A DNA stretch of 64,000 bases from Asterias amurensis (GCF_032118995.1 NC_092651.1:24164349-24228348), one strand, 5' to 3'; shown: positions 10,693 to 23,944, numbered from the stretch's first letter. Translations and numbers: made by a program. The notes: generated from the letters alone by a model not told the origin.

Positions 10693-13600
10693 ATGGCAAA
10701 CTCCCTCTGCACCATGACTGCAAATCTCAGGACTACCAGGCTTAAAAAGCACTGCTTTTATAGTGTAATTACAAATCCCAATTCAAAACACTGGTCAAAA
10801 TTGAAGTGGACATCACCGAGTGTAGAGTCACCGAGATCGGTGCACTCAAGTCCGCCGATTAGAAAAGAATCCGACACGGTAGGGGGAGAGAGTGTCCCGA
10901 GACGACTCTTTCGGCAGCTTGTGGAGGAGCACAGGGCAGCTATTGCGCAGAGTATTACGCTTGTAGAGTCCACTCACAGCAAGAAGAAGGAACTGGCCAA
11001 GGAATTACTCGCCTCCATCTTGGCTTACCTGAAGGAGAAGGCAGCAAAGAATGGCGGCATTCCTGCATCATTTAGGATCGGTTAGTATTTTACAGATGGC
11101 ATGTACAATATGGTTCTTGGAGGCAGTACTATTAATATCACGTCATTTGTGGCAGTGTCGTGGCCAAACAGCTAACAAGAGTACCGGACTCAGGCTCTGG
11201 TGGTTTTCAGCAAGAGCATGGGTTTGAGTCTGGGCTGGGGCACTCAGGTACTTTGCAGGCATGCAACTCTTCCGCGTTTCTGCATAATTCCGCGTTTTGG
11301 GGGTTTCTTTAACGTGTTTTTTTTTTTGTTTTTTTTTTTTTTTCAGATTGTTTTGCCTAATATATGCCAAGCATTAACAGTGTACAACTTCAATCATGTA
11401 AAATAAGCCTGGTACATGCTAAAAATGCGCCTAAGAGCATAAAACCTCAAAAGTGTCTAGGGTACCATTGTGGACGAGTTAGTGGACGAGGCAAAAGGAA
11501 AACCGTACAATTTCGAGGCATGTTTGTGTGGATCATTGTATTCTACTTTTACAGAATCTTGCCAACTATATGCATTTTATAACAAACGCTTTTCAAAGAC
11601 CAACTCGACCGATCCAGGCAACGTGTTCCTTTAATTACCAGGAACTTATAATAATAATTTTTATAGTGCATTTGGCTTCTAGCATTTGCCACAGACAGAT
11701 CTTTGCTTGAATTATAAGAACCAATCTGCTGCCAACCAGTGTTCTGAGTTCTTGAACTTGCATTAAGACAACAGATTTACGCCCCACCCAGGGATACAAA
11801 GCAACAATGTATAACAACTGTATGTTTAATATGTACTAAAACAAACTTATCAATTTGTTCTAGGTTTGACAGGACCCCCTGGTGCAGGAAAGTCCACGTT
11901 TATTGAGGCTTTCGGTAAACAGTTGACCGAGGCTGGCCACAAGGTGGCAGTGTTGGCCGTCGATCCTTCTTCATCATTTAGTGGAGGTGAATATGTTGTA
12001 ATGAGCTCGATGATCTGATTGGTTTATTTTGTGCTTGGATTTTTTTCCAGCCTAAAACCCCAAATTTAAAGTAGATTTTGGAGTCACAATTTACTAGAGA
12101 GTGGAATTCGAGTGTGTGACGTTTGAATTAGAGTGTCTGCACTCTACTAAGCTATCTAGCCCTAATAATGGCAGTCTTCCAACTTATTTGAATTTAAGTT
12201 TACCCAGTCAGTTGCCTTTTTGATTTATTAATTGACAATTCTGTACTCACACTGATTCTTTTGCAAGAGTATGAGAGTTGGGCACATTTCAACGAGAGCG
12301 AATTGTTAGTCTTGGTTTTTAGATCCATTTGATTGTTTTAATCCTATAAAATGCATTGAATATAAACTAAAACTAACCTGTAAAAATTTCATTTCAAAAG
12401 GCGGTACATGTAGCTTCTATGCAATATCACAAAGAGTTTTGAGAGTTTATCTCCATGCAGGAAGAATAATCAATAACTGCAACCGATAAGTTTTTTATGG
12501 TAATTATTTTTTGGAGAAAAATATCCTCCCTTAAAAAGGAACATCTGTTTAAATTCTTTTCCTGATGCTGTTTTTAGGTTCCTTGCTAGGTGATAAGACG
12601 AGAATGCCGGAGCTGACACGAGACCCACGAGCCTACATCCGTGCCTCCCCAACATCCGGCAATCTTGGAGGTGTAACTCGAAACACAAATGATGCTATTG
12701 TTGTTTGTGAAGGCGCTGGCTTTGATGTTATTTTAGTAGAGACAGTTGGTAAGGAATCCTTGACTTTGAAATAAAGTTTTAAACTTCTTTGAGAAATATG
12801 CTGCCTAGGAATCAAACCACTTATAAATCCTTATTTACTGTTGCTATACTTTAATGATTTGGGGTTAAATAAAGAAAAATTTACCAGTGCGAGATTTGAC
12901 TTCTGGAAGGTGGTTGATTTCATTTTTGTAAAGATCAAAAGGGCTTTTGTAAATGAAATAAATCTATATAATTTTTGAAAAACAAATTCAAAATCCACAT
13001 AAAAATAAACATTTTTTTTAGAAAGTGTTGTTTGATTTTGTTGAACAATTATCTCGGAGACCACTCTTGATCAATAAACTCCATTTACAAAGAGCTCCAA
13101 AATATGAAATCCATGCGAACTGTACTAATGACCTTGTAGTCCTGTAGCCGATTTCACAAAGCCCTGAGATTCATTGTTGGATGTGTTGTCAGTATCACCA
13201 AACTGATTTGTATTGTGATATCACTTTTTATTGTGGGTGGGTAAAAAGACGCCTGGGTACTGCACGCCATGTGATAGTCGTCGGACTATCACACGCTAAA
13301 CGATGCACTATCACACAGCTGCCGTTTCTAGTAAAACTAAGACGTATCATGTGAAGCACTCTTAACCAATGAAAAGGGTGAATATTTGTAAGGGATGATT
13401 GACGATAGTTGGACTATGCTAGTCAACTATTTGGACCAGTTATAACAAAATTATAATGAGCGTTAAGTTGAAAGTCGTGTTGATGACTTGACTACAGTCG
13501 TTCGCATTGCAACTTCTGTGCGCATGCCCTACATACATCACTGGATCTAATCCTGGTCACTAAACAACCACTCGTTAGCCATTGATCCTTGCGCGAACAT

Positions 13601-15284
13601 GACCATAGCTGCTGAACTGTCAACCAACTCCACTCTCTCACTCTCCTCAGGGGTAGGGCAGTCTGAGTACGTCGTGTCTGACATGGTAGACATGCTAGTC
13701 TTATTGATACCACCCGCTGGTGGAGATGAACTACAAGGAATCAAACGAGGAATCGTGGAGAAAGTGGATCTAATCCTGGTCACTAAAGCTGACGGAGAAT
13801 TGAAGATTCCGAGCCGGCGTGTCAAGACCGAGTACACGAGTGCGTTGAAGTTGATGCGGAAACGCTCACCTTTGTGGTCTCCCAAGGTATGAGTTTAATG
13901 CTATCTCAGAGATAGATATAGCACAGTTTTGTTATCTTTAAATCCTTACTTATCATTTCCCAGAATGAAATCCGCAATTTTGATTGGCTAACCACTGACC
14001 TGATAAATTCAGTATTATACCCCCACCCGTATCATACCCTTTGGTGCTGTGCACATGCGCAGTAGTATAATTGCGTAACAACTTTGTAAGTTGTATTTAC
14101 AAACATGGGCCTAATTTCATGCCTAAGCTTACCCCTGAATTCTGCGCTTACGATCACCATTCTCCGCTTTCCTGCAAGCGCCAATTTTCTGTGCTAGCTG
14201 TGTAAGCAGAGAATGCCTAGTAATGAGGAGTACGCACCTGCATAAGCCAAATTTCCCCGCTAACCCGTGAAATACGATTGCTGTAAGCACAGAATTCCCT
14301 GCTTCTGTAAGCGCCGATTCTGTGCTTACGGTAAGCAGATCCATGAAATTGGGCCATGGTGTTTCAGTGTCGGATAAACAAGCCGGTTCCTTGTGTTCTC
14401 CACACACGTAAATTGGGAGGGCGGGCCACCCTCCTAAAATTTACGACGCCCGGCCAAAGAATTGGCCGCCCTGCTAAAATCATTGGCCGCCCTGCCCCAA
14501 AAAAGGACCAAGAGACTATTTTTAGACTGCATTTAATAAGATCAAACGAGTACCTGAAAAGCCAGAGCCGACTTCAAAATTATAGCATCAGAAATGCGAT
14601 CGTAAACAAATGTTAGATGTACACACGGCCACATGCACACCACGCACACCGTTGACGATGGGAATACCCACTGCATGCATAGTGCATGAACAGTCCGCAC
14701 GCTGTGATTGGCCGTTGATAAACTCCAACACAATAAGCACGTTCACAAACAGAGAAAGAATTGCCTCACAGTGTCGCACGCATGTACAGATGTATGGATG
14801 TACATGTACTGTAATACAGTACGCTGTATCCAATGATATCGCTGGTTCTGTGTAACAAATACTTGTTATTATCCTTGAAGTTGGACATAAACCTTGTGTG
14901 AATTCTTAATAATAGTCATGCAGCCTGGGTGAGTGTCTTTTAAAAATACACACTTAATTTGTGTATGAATCGCAGGTATTGCAAGTATCAGCTCTCACTA
15001 AGACGGGCCTGACAGAAGCATGGGCCGAGATGCAGGAGTACCACTCCATCATGATCAAGTCAAAACTCTTCATCCCCAAACGAGCGAGGCAGCACCGTAT
15101 CTGGATGTGGAACCACATCCAAGACAACATCATGGAGATCTTCAGACAACATCCGGACGTTAAACCAGAGATACCTCGTCTTGAGGATGAGGTGACTAAA
15201 GGGCAGATCACTTCGGGAATGGCAGCCGACGCCCTGCTGGGGAAGTTTAGGATAAGGGTGGCAAAGTCCGAGGAGGATTTATGA
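10693..15284 (+). CDS. MMAA: MMAA, mitochondrial cobalamin-trafficking G-protein chaperone, 5 coding exons, 408 aa
   Basis: Coding exons are 10693-11080, 11864-11986, 12578-12748, 13651-13886 and 14976-15284, in phase throughout. MMAA is the MeaB/ArgK-family GTPase of the mitochondrial matrix that gates delivery of adenosylcobalamin to methylmalonyl-CoA mutase and protects or rescues that enzyme. Seen: Walker A GPPGAGKS at 133-140, VDPSS after it, [16 protein letters not shown], the ETVGVGQSE switch motif at 225-233, [14 protein letters not shown], the TKAD guanine-specificity motif at 272-275, and a C-terminal dimerisation arm with WMWN. Residues 1 to about 55 are basic and Ser/Thr-rich, fitting a mitochondrial presequence. 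The length is close to the human protein (418 aa). ATG 10693 follows an in-frame stop. Intron 1 holds repeat debris. Broken enzyme features are not seen. Confidence 0.95.
11150..11240 (+). repeat. Probable tRNA-derived SINE fragment in MMAA intron 1
   Basis: A B-box-like GGGTTTGAGTCTGGG follows a weak A-box-like segment, and poly-T runs lie further downstream at about 11319-11343. Old and uncertain. Confidence 0.35.
11471..11634 (+). mobile_element. Half copy of repeat B in MMAA intron 1
   Basis: Matches the right half of the TTAA-bounded element at 6011-6390, ending GGCAACGTGTTCCT before TTAA at 11631-11634. The left half is missing. Confidence 0.7.
13542..13564 (+). pseudogene. 23-bp exact copy of MMAA exon 4 sequence inside intron 3
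   Basis: Identical to 13765-13787, which codes for the core of VDLILVTK just before the GTPase specificity motif. It lies about 90 bp before the exon 4 acceptor. Flanking bases do not match the exon. Confidence 0.7.
14105..14356. mobile_element. GGCCCAATTTCAT-family MITE, TTCTGCGCTTACG subfamily, in MMAA intron 4
   Basis: Ends are GGGCCTAATTTCATG and CATGAAATTGGGCC; inside are repeated GAATTCTGCGCTTACG-like modules in both directions. Similar copies: 26870-27116, 29808-30061, from about 30148, and 61412-61534. Confidence 0.7.
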
Positions 15285-15337
15285 TGGTGGGTTGGGTTGT
15301 CTTTGCATCCTGATTGTAATATTTGACAGATTCTTAA

Positions 15338-15713
15338 AGCCATTGGACCCTTTCGGTACAGTAAACAAACAAAAAGTTCACAGATTTACAAATAACTTAC
15401 AGGGTTTACAGAAGGCAATGGTGAAAGACTTCTCTTGAAATATTATTCCATGACATGCTTTACTTTTTGAGAAAACAGTAAAACAATATCAATTCTCGAT
15501 AGCGAGAATTATGGATTTATTTTAAACACATGTCATGACATGGCGAAATGCGTGGATACTAGGGTGGGTTTTCCCGTTAATTTCTCCCGACTCCGATGAC
15601 CGATTGAGCCAAAATTTTCACAGGTTCGTTATTTGATATAGAAGTTATGATACACACAGTGTGGGCCTTGGACAATACTGTTTACCGAAAGGGTCCAATG
15701 GCTTTAAAGGGTT
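15338..15713. mobile_element. TTAA-bounded MITE, repeat C copy 1
   Basis: Lies between TTAA 15334-15337 and TTAA 15714-15717. The ends read AGCCATTGGACCCTTTCGGT and its complement. It begins about 50 bp after the MMAA stop codon, so it is probably in the 3' UTR. Confidence 0.8.
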
Positions 15714-15717
15714 TTGA

Positions 15718-16098
15718 TACCTTTTGTTTTTGGCCATGACATAAATCCCTGCTCACTGTGTATGAAGATGTATGTAATATAATTTACCTGTAGAAGTTTC
15801 AGCTTCATTAGTCGTCAAGTTTTTGAGAAAAAAAAAGTGGAAATCACAGTGTGATGTTTTCAGGAGAGTCGCGTAAATAACAGTACTGGTAAATTCGTTT
15901 CACATGCTTAAACAATTTGTGCTCCTGAGACGAATATTACTTTTTGTGACATTGTTTTACTCATTTCTCAAAAACTATAGCGCCTCAGCAAGTAATATTT
16001 CAAGGGAAATTTTCTACCATCGTTATCTTCAAGCGTGTAAGTTAAATGTAAATCTGTCAATATTGTGTTTTGTGTTCTACAAAAAGTACCCAGACCCT
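15718..16098. mobile_element. TTAA-bounded MITE, repeat D
   Basis: Starts at the TTAA that ends repeat C and runs to TTAA 16099-16102. Ends AGGGTTTTGATACC and, inverted, AGGGTCTGGGTAC. Non-coding. Confidence 0.75.
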
Positions 16099-16102
16099 TT
16101 AA

Positions 16103-16703
16103 AGGGAAGGTATACAGTTGTTAATCACTTTTAAAATATGGCAATAACAACTTCCTTGGTTAGAAGTACAGCAGCTTTTGATAGTACTGAGCATTTTGAG
16201 AATAGTTAGGTGTTCGGGCCAACAGCCTGAAACACCTCTTATTTATTTATTTTTTCTTCATACTACTTCTTCTTCTTCTTCTTCTCAGCATCCCTTGTCC
16301 ACTAACAGAAACAACTTTCCCAAACTCGTATGAACTTGAAACTTGAACATAGTTAGATATTCACTAGGAGAGGAAAAATGTATAAGTTACGTCATGATGA
16401 CTAGTATAAAGATAAACGGCTTTCGTAGTTACAGCCCCTTCAGTTTGTTCACAAACTCTCAATGTCTAGTTTCATTTTGTAGTGAGAGCTTTGAATCTGA
16501 GAAGCGTTACTGACGGTAATGTTTCTAAGATTGTGTGTTCCAATTCCAGATTAATTTTCCTGCATGGACATAATCGCTCCGGATTTTCGGCGATATTTCA
16601 ACAATGCGACCACCTTTTGAAATGAAATTTTCCCCAGGTTAGTTTTATTGTATTTATCTTTATTTATATAGAGGGTTTCAAAAACCAAAGTTATACTTTC
16701 CCT
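16103..16703. mobile_element. TTAA-bounded element, repeat E
   Basis: Starts at the TTAA that ends repeat D and runs to TTAA 16704-16707. Ends AGGGAAGGTATACAG and, inverted, AGGGAAAGTATAAC. It contains a short CTT microsatellite near 16264-16286, perhaps part of a further insertion. Confidence 0.75.
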
Positions 16704-16707
16704 TTAA

Positions 16708-17074
16708 AGCCATAATACACTTTCGGAACAGAAGAAAAAATAAAAGTTCACAGATTTACAAATAAATTAAAGGGTTATAGAAGGTAATTGTGAAAGACTT
16801 CTCTTGAAATATTATTCCATGAAATGCTTTACTTTTTGAGAAAACATTAAAACAATTGTCAATTCTCGATGTCGAGAATTACGGATTTATTTTAAACACA
16901 TTTCATGACACAGCGAAACGTGCGGAAACAAGGGTGGGTTTTTCCGTTATTTTCTCCAGACTCCGATGACCGATTGAGCCTAAATTTTCACAGGTTTGTT
17001 ATTTTATGTATAGGTTGTGATACATGAAGTGTGGGCCTTTGGACAATACTGTTTACCGAAAGTGTCCAATGGCT
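16708..17074. mobile_element. TTAA-bounded MITE, repeat C copy 2
   Basis: Starts at the TTAA that ends repeat E and runs to TTAA 17075-17078. It is colinear with and clearly similar to the copy at 15338-15713, but more diverged. Confidence 0.8.
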
Positions 17075-17092
17075 TTAAAATATGCAAATGTA

Positions 17093-17105
17093 AATAAATA
17101 ATAAA
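17093..17105 (+). promoter_or_regulatory. Candidate poly(A) signals for MMAA
   Basis: AATAAA occurs at 17093-17098 and 17100-17105, immediately past the TTAA element chain. If these serve MMAA, the four elements are part of its 3' UTR. Inference only. Confidence 0.25.
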
Positions 17106-17721
17106 ATTATCAACAAGGAACATTTGAAAACAAGTGTATCAATGAGTGTGAATGATTCTTTGCATAAGTGCAAATTTGTTTAACTCCAATTTTGCAAAAC
17201 GTCTAGTCTTGCACATAAATGCTTCGTGCAAAAACATTGTATTTTGGCCTGTTATTGTTCAGTGTGTATATCTGGGATACTGTAAGTGCAATGAGTTTGA
17301 CAATTTTCAAACTTGGGACGTGAAGTTCAGGTAATGCACGTACAAGGTCCAAGTGCACTTATCGTAAAGAGAAGAAGGTTCACCCCCAGTATTTTCTGGT
17401 TTGGTTGACTGCAGATTGCACAACACCACATACTGTTGCATGGTGCTATGGAAATGAGTCGTTTCAAACACTGCTCCAAATACCTTAAAGTAACAACTAA
17501 TGAGCGCTTTGAGATGCCCTCTGTATAAGGCAGTGTACGAACTGTATAAGAAACATAATATGCCTGTGATTTTTTTTCACACAGCTCGGGAAAGTATCGA
17601 GTATACAGTACTAGCACACATCGGTGTAAATGGACGAAACCAAAATTAATATTCTTTATCCCTGACGCAAATTTCCATCTCGATTGTTGTTAAATTATGG
17701 ATTCAAAGTACTTCTAGCTAC

Positions 17722-17801
17722 CGGGCGATCTCGGTGATCTAGTTGGTAAGACACTGCTCTAGAATTGCAAAGGTCGAGGGTTTGAATCCCATCCAAGTAA
17801 T
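17722..17801 (+). repeat. tRNA-derived SINE head
   Basis: A-box TGATCTAGTTGGTAAGA and B-box GGTCGAGGGTTTGAATCCC stand at tRNA-like spacing. The sequence after it does not continue a functional tRNA, so it is a SINE remnant. Confidence 0.6.
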
Positions 17802-20800
17802 ATGTCTGTGATTTTTTTCACAGAGCTCAGAAAGGTACCGAGTATACAGTGCTAACACAGGGTTAAACCAAAATTAATATAATTGATTACATGTACTCTT
17901 ATTATGGGCACTATAGCAAACAAGGTATATTAAGGTGCAACTCGGGCTGTCCAATGTTAAAACGAGTGGGGGAAAGCGCAGTTAAAGCATGAACACTGAC
18001 GACCACAAAATGTACACAGACAGTTGACATAGTTCTTGTACTGCTTTGTATTTGTCAATAAATGCATATCGCCAGTTTAATGCAAACAAAAAAATAATCA
18101 CATGCATTCATCATCAACATACAATGAGCAGGCATTAAATCTCATAAACATTACGCCATAAATACATATTCAGGTGGAAGGTTTACCCACGGCCCAATTT
18201 CATTGAGCTGCTAAGAAAAGTGTGTAAGCAATATTTTCTGGTTACGCAGCTTTATGAAATTAGGTCTTGGGCTTAATGATGATTAGTCTTGGTACACAAG
18301 GTTCAGTAATGATAACAGCAATGTACATGAGTGCCCCCAAAAGGCGATCCACCAAAAGGTGGGTATCAACTATCGATACTGTAGCACCCTATTTAGACCC
18401 AGAACACTGATACACATGCAGCTCTACTGTCTGCCAATGGGGAGTCAAAATGCATGTCAAATTGCACCTCTATAACAGCACATGCCATTGCCTACTGCAC
18501 AGAAACACGCCACGGTGGCACTGCACAGTAGCACTGAACAGTAGCACAACGCAGTAGCAATGCACAATAATACTCCCAATATGGCACAACCAAGTTTTAT
18601 CGTGAGTGATGGCATTGTGTGAATTGGGTTAATAGAAAGGATGATTTTAGATTGGGATCTACATACATTCATGTGATATCGTCTTGAACCAAGACTAGAC
18701 GATGAGTAATCTTGGCTTCAAGACCGTGGTGTTTTTGCGTACACAAAACCAACATTTGAAGAATTATAAATAAACCATAGGGTACTGTGACTTGTGACAC
18801 AGCCCCCGCTCTGTTCATTTATTACATTCGCTAAGATTGTATTTACATAAATCCGAAATTGGTTGTCCTGCACATAAAAGCATCACGGTCTTGGAACCAA
18901 GACTAGATGATGGGGTCTAGGAGAGGCAACAGGGACTATTGACTGCTCTTGTCCCTGCCTTGATGCCCCTTGAGAAAATGAATTGTCCTTCCAAGGGCAA
19001 ACATCAATTTCAAGGCAAAATTGTTTCCTTACATCACTAGATTTAAAGCTACATACAAGCAGTTTCTAAGAAATGTGTACACTTAAATATTTACTTATAT
19101 GCTTCTCTACAACAGTTCACAACTACATCTTGTATACACCAAATGACAAGTTTCATTACCAGGATAGATTCATTTAGAAATTACATAGCACCATAATTAA
19201 AACATCTATAAATAATATTGGCAATTAGTAGAAGTTAAATATTTTCATTTTGTTTGCTAGCATCTATGGATGGATCTCAAATTAAAGATTGCGAGAAAGA
19301 CATCTCCCTTATTTGGAAAAAAAACTTTACAAAATTAACACCTCCATCTGTTCTTATTTGAACTCGTAGTAAAAGTAAGAACAAACAAATTGTGCTTACA
19401 AGGTTACCAGCCAAAATGTCATGTCAGATGTACCACTTGTGACTGGTGTCTTGTTCATTGTTAAGCAATATTTTCTGCTATAAGTAGCTCAAGAGCCCAA
19501 CTTCATAAGCACAAAAACTTGCTAAGCAAAAGATAAATCTTGCTGAGCAGAAACGGGTAACCAGCCAAAATTCCAACAAGTTTAGATGATCAACATTACA
19601 GCTGGTGCCCTGCTCATTTTTGCTAAGCTGTCTATTTTGCACAACAGCTTCGTAAAATTGAGCCTACATCATATCTAAGTTTTATAACATCTGAAAATAA
19701 GGCAACTGATTTTTAGTGATTTTAAACAAAACTTCATGTAAAACATTTCCAACATTTAAGCTTTAAAAACTAAAAACAATCATCAAAAAGTCCAAAGATG
19801 ACAATTTCATTGAGCAGCTACATACATTAAATGGCTCAGCACAAAAACTATGCTTATCAGAAACAGGTTACCAGCCAATGTAGAATGCAATCGATGTTAC
19901 ATCTTTGTTGTCACTGAAAACTTATGGGAAATTCTGCAGAGTATAATGAAGTTTGGCATATCAGTAATCAAGCAGTTGGTCTTGTAAGAGGTTAAAAGTT
20001 TATCTGACAGCTGGTTTTTAGCAAAAACTATGCTTAGCAGAAACAGGTTACCAGCCAATTTAGAATACAATCAATATTATATCTTTGTTGTCACTGAAAA
20101 CTTACGGGAACATCCTGCTGACTGTAATACAGTTCGGCATATCGCTGATCATGCAGTGGTGATGTAAGTGGTTGAATGTTAGGTGACAGCTGTTTTTTTT
20201 AGCAAAGGTGACATTATTAGTGTGGAATGCTAATAATTAACCTGACAAAAACCAAAGTTTTTTCCCCAGGATTTTCCATCTAATTCCACATACTTTCTCC
20301 TCTAATAACTACCTAACTAGTTAGTATTGAGCTAAAATAGTTAAAATCCACAACATACAGATATACACTTTAAACAGGATAGCACATGATTGTAATGGCT
20401 TTTTACTTATTTGCATAAAATAAGGGCTCACAGAACCCGAATAAGGCATAATATTTGTCCAAAATTGAATTTTAAAATCAGCAACATGCATATAATACAA
20501 AAACAGATTCGGAATCATGATTCATCATGATGCACTCTCTTAAATTATATGAATAAAATACACCGTACAAAACTAAAAATACTGATAATGAGTAAAATGC
20601 TGACATTAAAAAAACCCATCTGTATTGCGAACTAAAGTAACCAAAATATTGCACTTGCTATTAAATAAAAGTATCACAAACATAACGTTATGTTCGTATT
20701 CAACGCCCGTACAAAATTGCACGCGTGCCTCCTTGCGGTCCCGTCACGTTTGTGCAGGCAGCATCACGAGTGCGCCCTCTAGTTCTTATATATAACTCTA

Positions 20801-21081
20801 TAAAGAGGGAAATATGGACAGCTGCAAAAAGCTGACCTTCTAATGGAGGACTGTCCCTTCCAACGTCTAAAAGGAGAATGGGATTCTTGTCAAGCAGCTC
20901 AACCCCCTGGTCCAGCACTGCTTAGAAACGCTTACTTCACCAGTTGAAGAACTCAAGACCATGGAAAAGTAACAGCAACATACCCCATGTAAGTTTTCAT
21001 TTAATCATGGTACTTAACGACATAGCTAGCGGCTAAACATACTCATAGAGGTGGATGCATCCTTACTCGCAGCTGAGAAGC
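17802..21081. other. Gene-free stretch between MMAA and RAB30, first part
   Basis: AT-rich with several degenerate GGCCCAATTTCAT-family copies (near 18189, 19489, 19850 and 20030). No exon with both coding sense and splice sites is recognised on either strand. It could include a long RAB30 3' UTR, but nothing seen proves this. Confidence 0.5.
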
Positions 21082-21258
21082 TGAATAGACCAACCTTTAA
21101 GCTCCGCCCCATTGCAACGAAGGTCTGACAAATAAAGTCTGACATGTGTGCGTGTATGCTTGGTGCAAGCGGCAGAGTTGTGCAGAAAGGCATTGGAGAG
21201 GCCCACATTTTCTTGCCCACGTGCGTCATGGGCGGAGCCTAATGGATCGGTCTATTGC
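21082..21258. mobile_element. MITE with GGCGGAGC ends, copy 1
   Basis: Left end AATAGACC...AAGCTCCGCCCC and right end GGGCGGAGCCTAATGG with TCGGTCTATT are inverted. A second copy lies at 28370-28567. Frames crossing it are not genes. Confidence 0.6.
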
Positions 21259-22654
21259 AAAGGGTGTGGCTACAATGTGTTCAATCTGCAGGCATGCAAG
21301 GGTGCCTCAAACAGCCAGCCACATCAACACATGACCACTGAGCAAAGCCTGAGATTGCCCTTGTGTTAAATTTTTCCCGAGAGAGGAAAACCAGAGGGTC
21401 TACAGAAAAGCCCCTGTTGGTTAGGAGAGAACTAATAAACAGCGTACTCGTCTGACCAGGGCCTGTTTAAGAGTCGAGCGCTTTACACACAAGCCAGCTG
21501 TGCTACCTCTGATTAGATATGAAAACCCAATCTCTAAGTTATTTGACTTATAAATCATATTGCAAAATAAAAATGCTTGCTTAGTAACTAAACTCTTCTA
21601 TATTTCCTTTTCCTTTGGAAAAAGAGCGGTTATTCTCGCAAGGATTGCACGTATACTGTACTGAACTACTGAATTAACAAATAAATATACTTTATCTTGG
21701 CAAGATTCAATTTGTCTTTTCCTATTTCAGGTCATTAAAGGGCATATTATTGCACTTATTGCACATAGTCTAATAAAATTTCACTGAAGTAAACAACTGA
21801 TTATGTTATCTTAAATACATTTTACAAAGGTTACTTTTCAAATTTGTTATAATGGTAAAATTGACTTTCTGGCTTTTCAAAGCACAGTAATTTTTTATAA
21901 CTGGAAAAATCAAACTTTCATGCAATAGCCTTGTCATTGTGAATAATTCTAATAATTAATCAATGCTGCATATTATTAAATGAAGAGTACAATGTTTTTT
22001 AAAGGGTCCAGATTCGGAAACACTTCTGGACTCTTGGTGGCAGCAGACTTGCCTGTGTGGCAGGAGATTCTGTGCTGGAGATTCTGTTTCCCCCATATGG
22101 CAAACTGTAAAAACTTCTTCTTATAGTGCCCTCTTTTGAATCATCGTCCTTCAGCCCATGTTTATTTCCCATATGGGGGACAGAATTTTCGGCAGACAGA
22201 TTTCCATATGACACCAGGTTAATGCTTTTCCCTACCAAGGGTTAGCGACAAGATGTATCAATATGGCGCACTGCCTATTTTACAAGGCTGGCTGCAAGAC
22301 TGTTGGCTTTAAACCCTCATATTCAGGTAATTGACTACACTCTACAACAATGCAGACGAATGAATTGCATGAAATAACTCTACAAAAACTACTTCTGTGG
22401 GATCGTCTTAAAATGAACTCTTACATGTACTATGTACAGTGTACATCAAGGCCAGATTTCATGAAGCTGTTTCAGAAAATATTGCTTAGCTACATGTACA
22501 TGTAGGTAGATTTCTTTGAATGGGGCACCAGTCGCAACAATGTTATGAAATGTTGGCTGGTAACCTGTTTCTGCTTAGCACAATTTTTCTTTCTGATTTC
22601 TTTTTTTTAATATAAAATTGGGCCCTGACTACTACCATGAAAGCACTTTTACCG
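21259..22654. other. Gene-free stretch between MMAA and RAB30, middle part
   Basis: Contains a possible SINE remnant on the minus strand near 21380-21500 and a palindromic patch around CCATATGG at 22090-22210. The 79-codon minus-strand frame at 21999-22238 has no recognisable relatives or splice context. Confidence 0.45.
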
Positions 22655-22940
22655 TTTATCTTCAAGTACGCGCTAATCCTCCAATCAGATTCGCAGAATG
22701 GAGTGGTGATAAAAACCTATATTGCTTGGCTAATATCACTACCTGCGTCTTGTGTGTTCTATGGTTACGCGCCAAGTTTGCTTGAAGATAAATACGTTAT
22801 CACACGCGCGCTCGTGGAAATACGGAAAATATAGCGCGTCTGCGTCCCATATCCAACGAGGCCGGAAGCTGAGTTGGATATTGAAAGCAGACGCGCTATA
22901 TTTTTCCGTATTCCACTCGCCCTTGTGTGATAACTTATAA
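22655..22940. mobile_element. Inverted-repeat element, repeat J
   Basis: Arms 22795-22857 and 22874-22935 pair through GTTATCACACGCGCG-like and AATATAGCGCGTCTGCGT-like segments. A diverged relative lies at about 51079-51346 in a PCF11 intron. Confidence 0.65.
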
Positions 22941-23938
22941 TATTTGAAACACTGACGAAAAAAGCCGCTGTCGTTAACATTCAGCGTCCTTATGCAGAGG
23001 TAACATACTGATGGATAGAAATATATACATTTACATCATTGTGTACAGACATCAAAAGATGGACACTTGCACCATACGTCACTAAATGCAGAGTATAACT
23101 TTATAAATATTTAGGGAACGATTTCGTCAAGCAAGTTTGCATAGCAAAATATTTAGACCGATCATGTTGTGTGCACACTGAATGTTAATTGAGTAGCAAA
23201 TGAACTTGTTGTAGCAACTGATACATTTTATGTAGCATTTTGCTATACTATACAAGATCAAATCATTCAATGGTAGAATGCATAGATCTGTAGGAGTCAA
23301 CTATGTCATAGAGAGCGGCTTAACAGCCGATTTTTTATTTTACTGTGCAAGTTTCCCTTTCATAGCTGATTATAACCGTAAGCACATGAAAAGGCACGCT
23401 AATCTTCCAGTTCTTACTGTATGAAAAAAAAACCCAATGTAACAATGCAGATCCATAGTGATCAGGCAAGCTCTGGCCTTATGTTTTTGCTGACCTGTGA
23501 TACGCTTACGCTTACGCTTTAAGCAATTTGATTCTGCCACAGTTAACACAGAAATTTGCTTACCATTAAGCAGCGCTGCGAAATTGGTTGAAGACCTTGT
23601 ATGTCATACTGATTGGTATGTACAGTACATACCAATACATTTCACCCTTCTACTCTTGGTAGCATTCTCCAGTGCAATGACCAAACATTTGAGGAGATTT
23701 AACGGAAAAACACAGCAGTTGATTTCACGAAAGGCTAGGATTAATTCTATCTCGAGTTAGGACAAGTAACTCATCCTAACTTAGGATGGGTTCAATGGGT
23801 CCTAACGTCTATACTTAAGGAACTTAACTCATCCTAAGTCCTAAGATTAATGAAGAGTTTGGGGAAATTGACGGCAGGTTGTGTATGATGGCACAACCAT
23901 GCAAAGAACTAACTGTGTGCATGTGTGCACTGTGTAGA

Positions 23939-23944
23939 TTTATT
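23939..23944 (-). promoter_or_regulatory. Candidate RAB30 poly(A) signal
   Basis: TTTATT on the plus strand reads AATAAA on the RAB30 strand, about 470 nt after the stop codon. Position is reasonable but unsupported otherwise. Confidence 0.25.

Noticed and set aside
17722-17801. Possible functional tRNA gene
   Set aside because: A and B boxes are present, but the arms needed for a full cloverleaf are not convincing; a SINE head is more likely.
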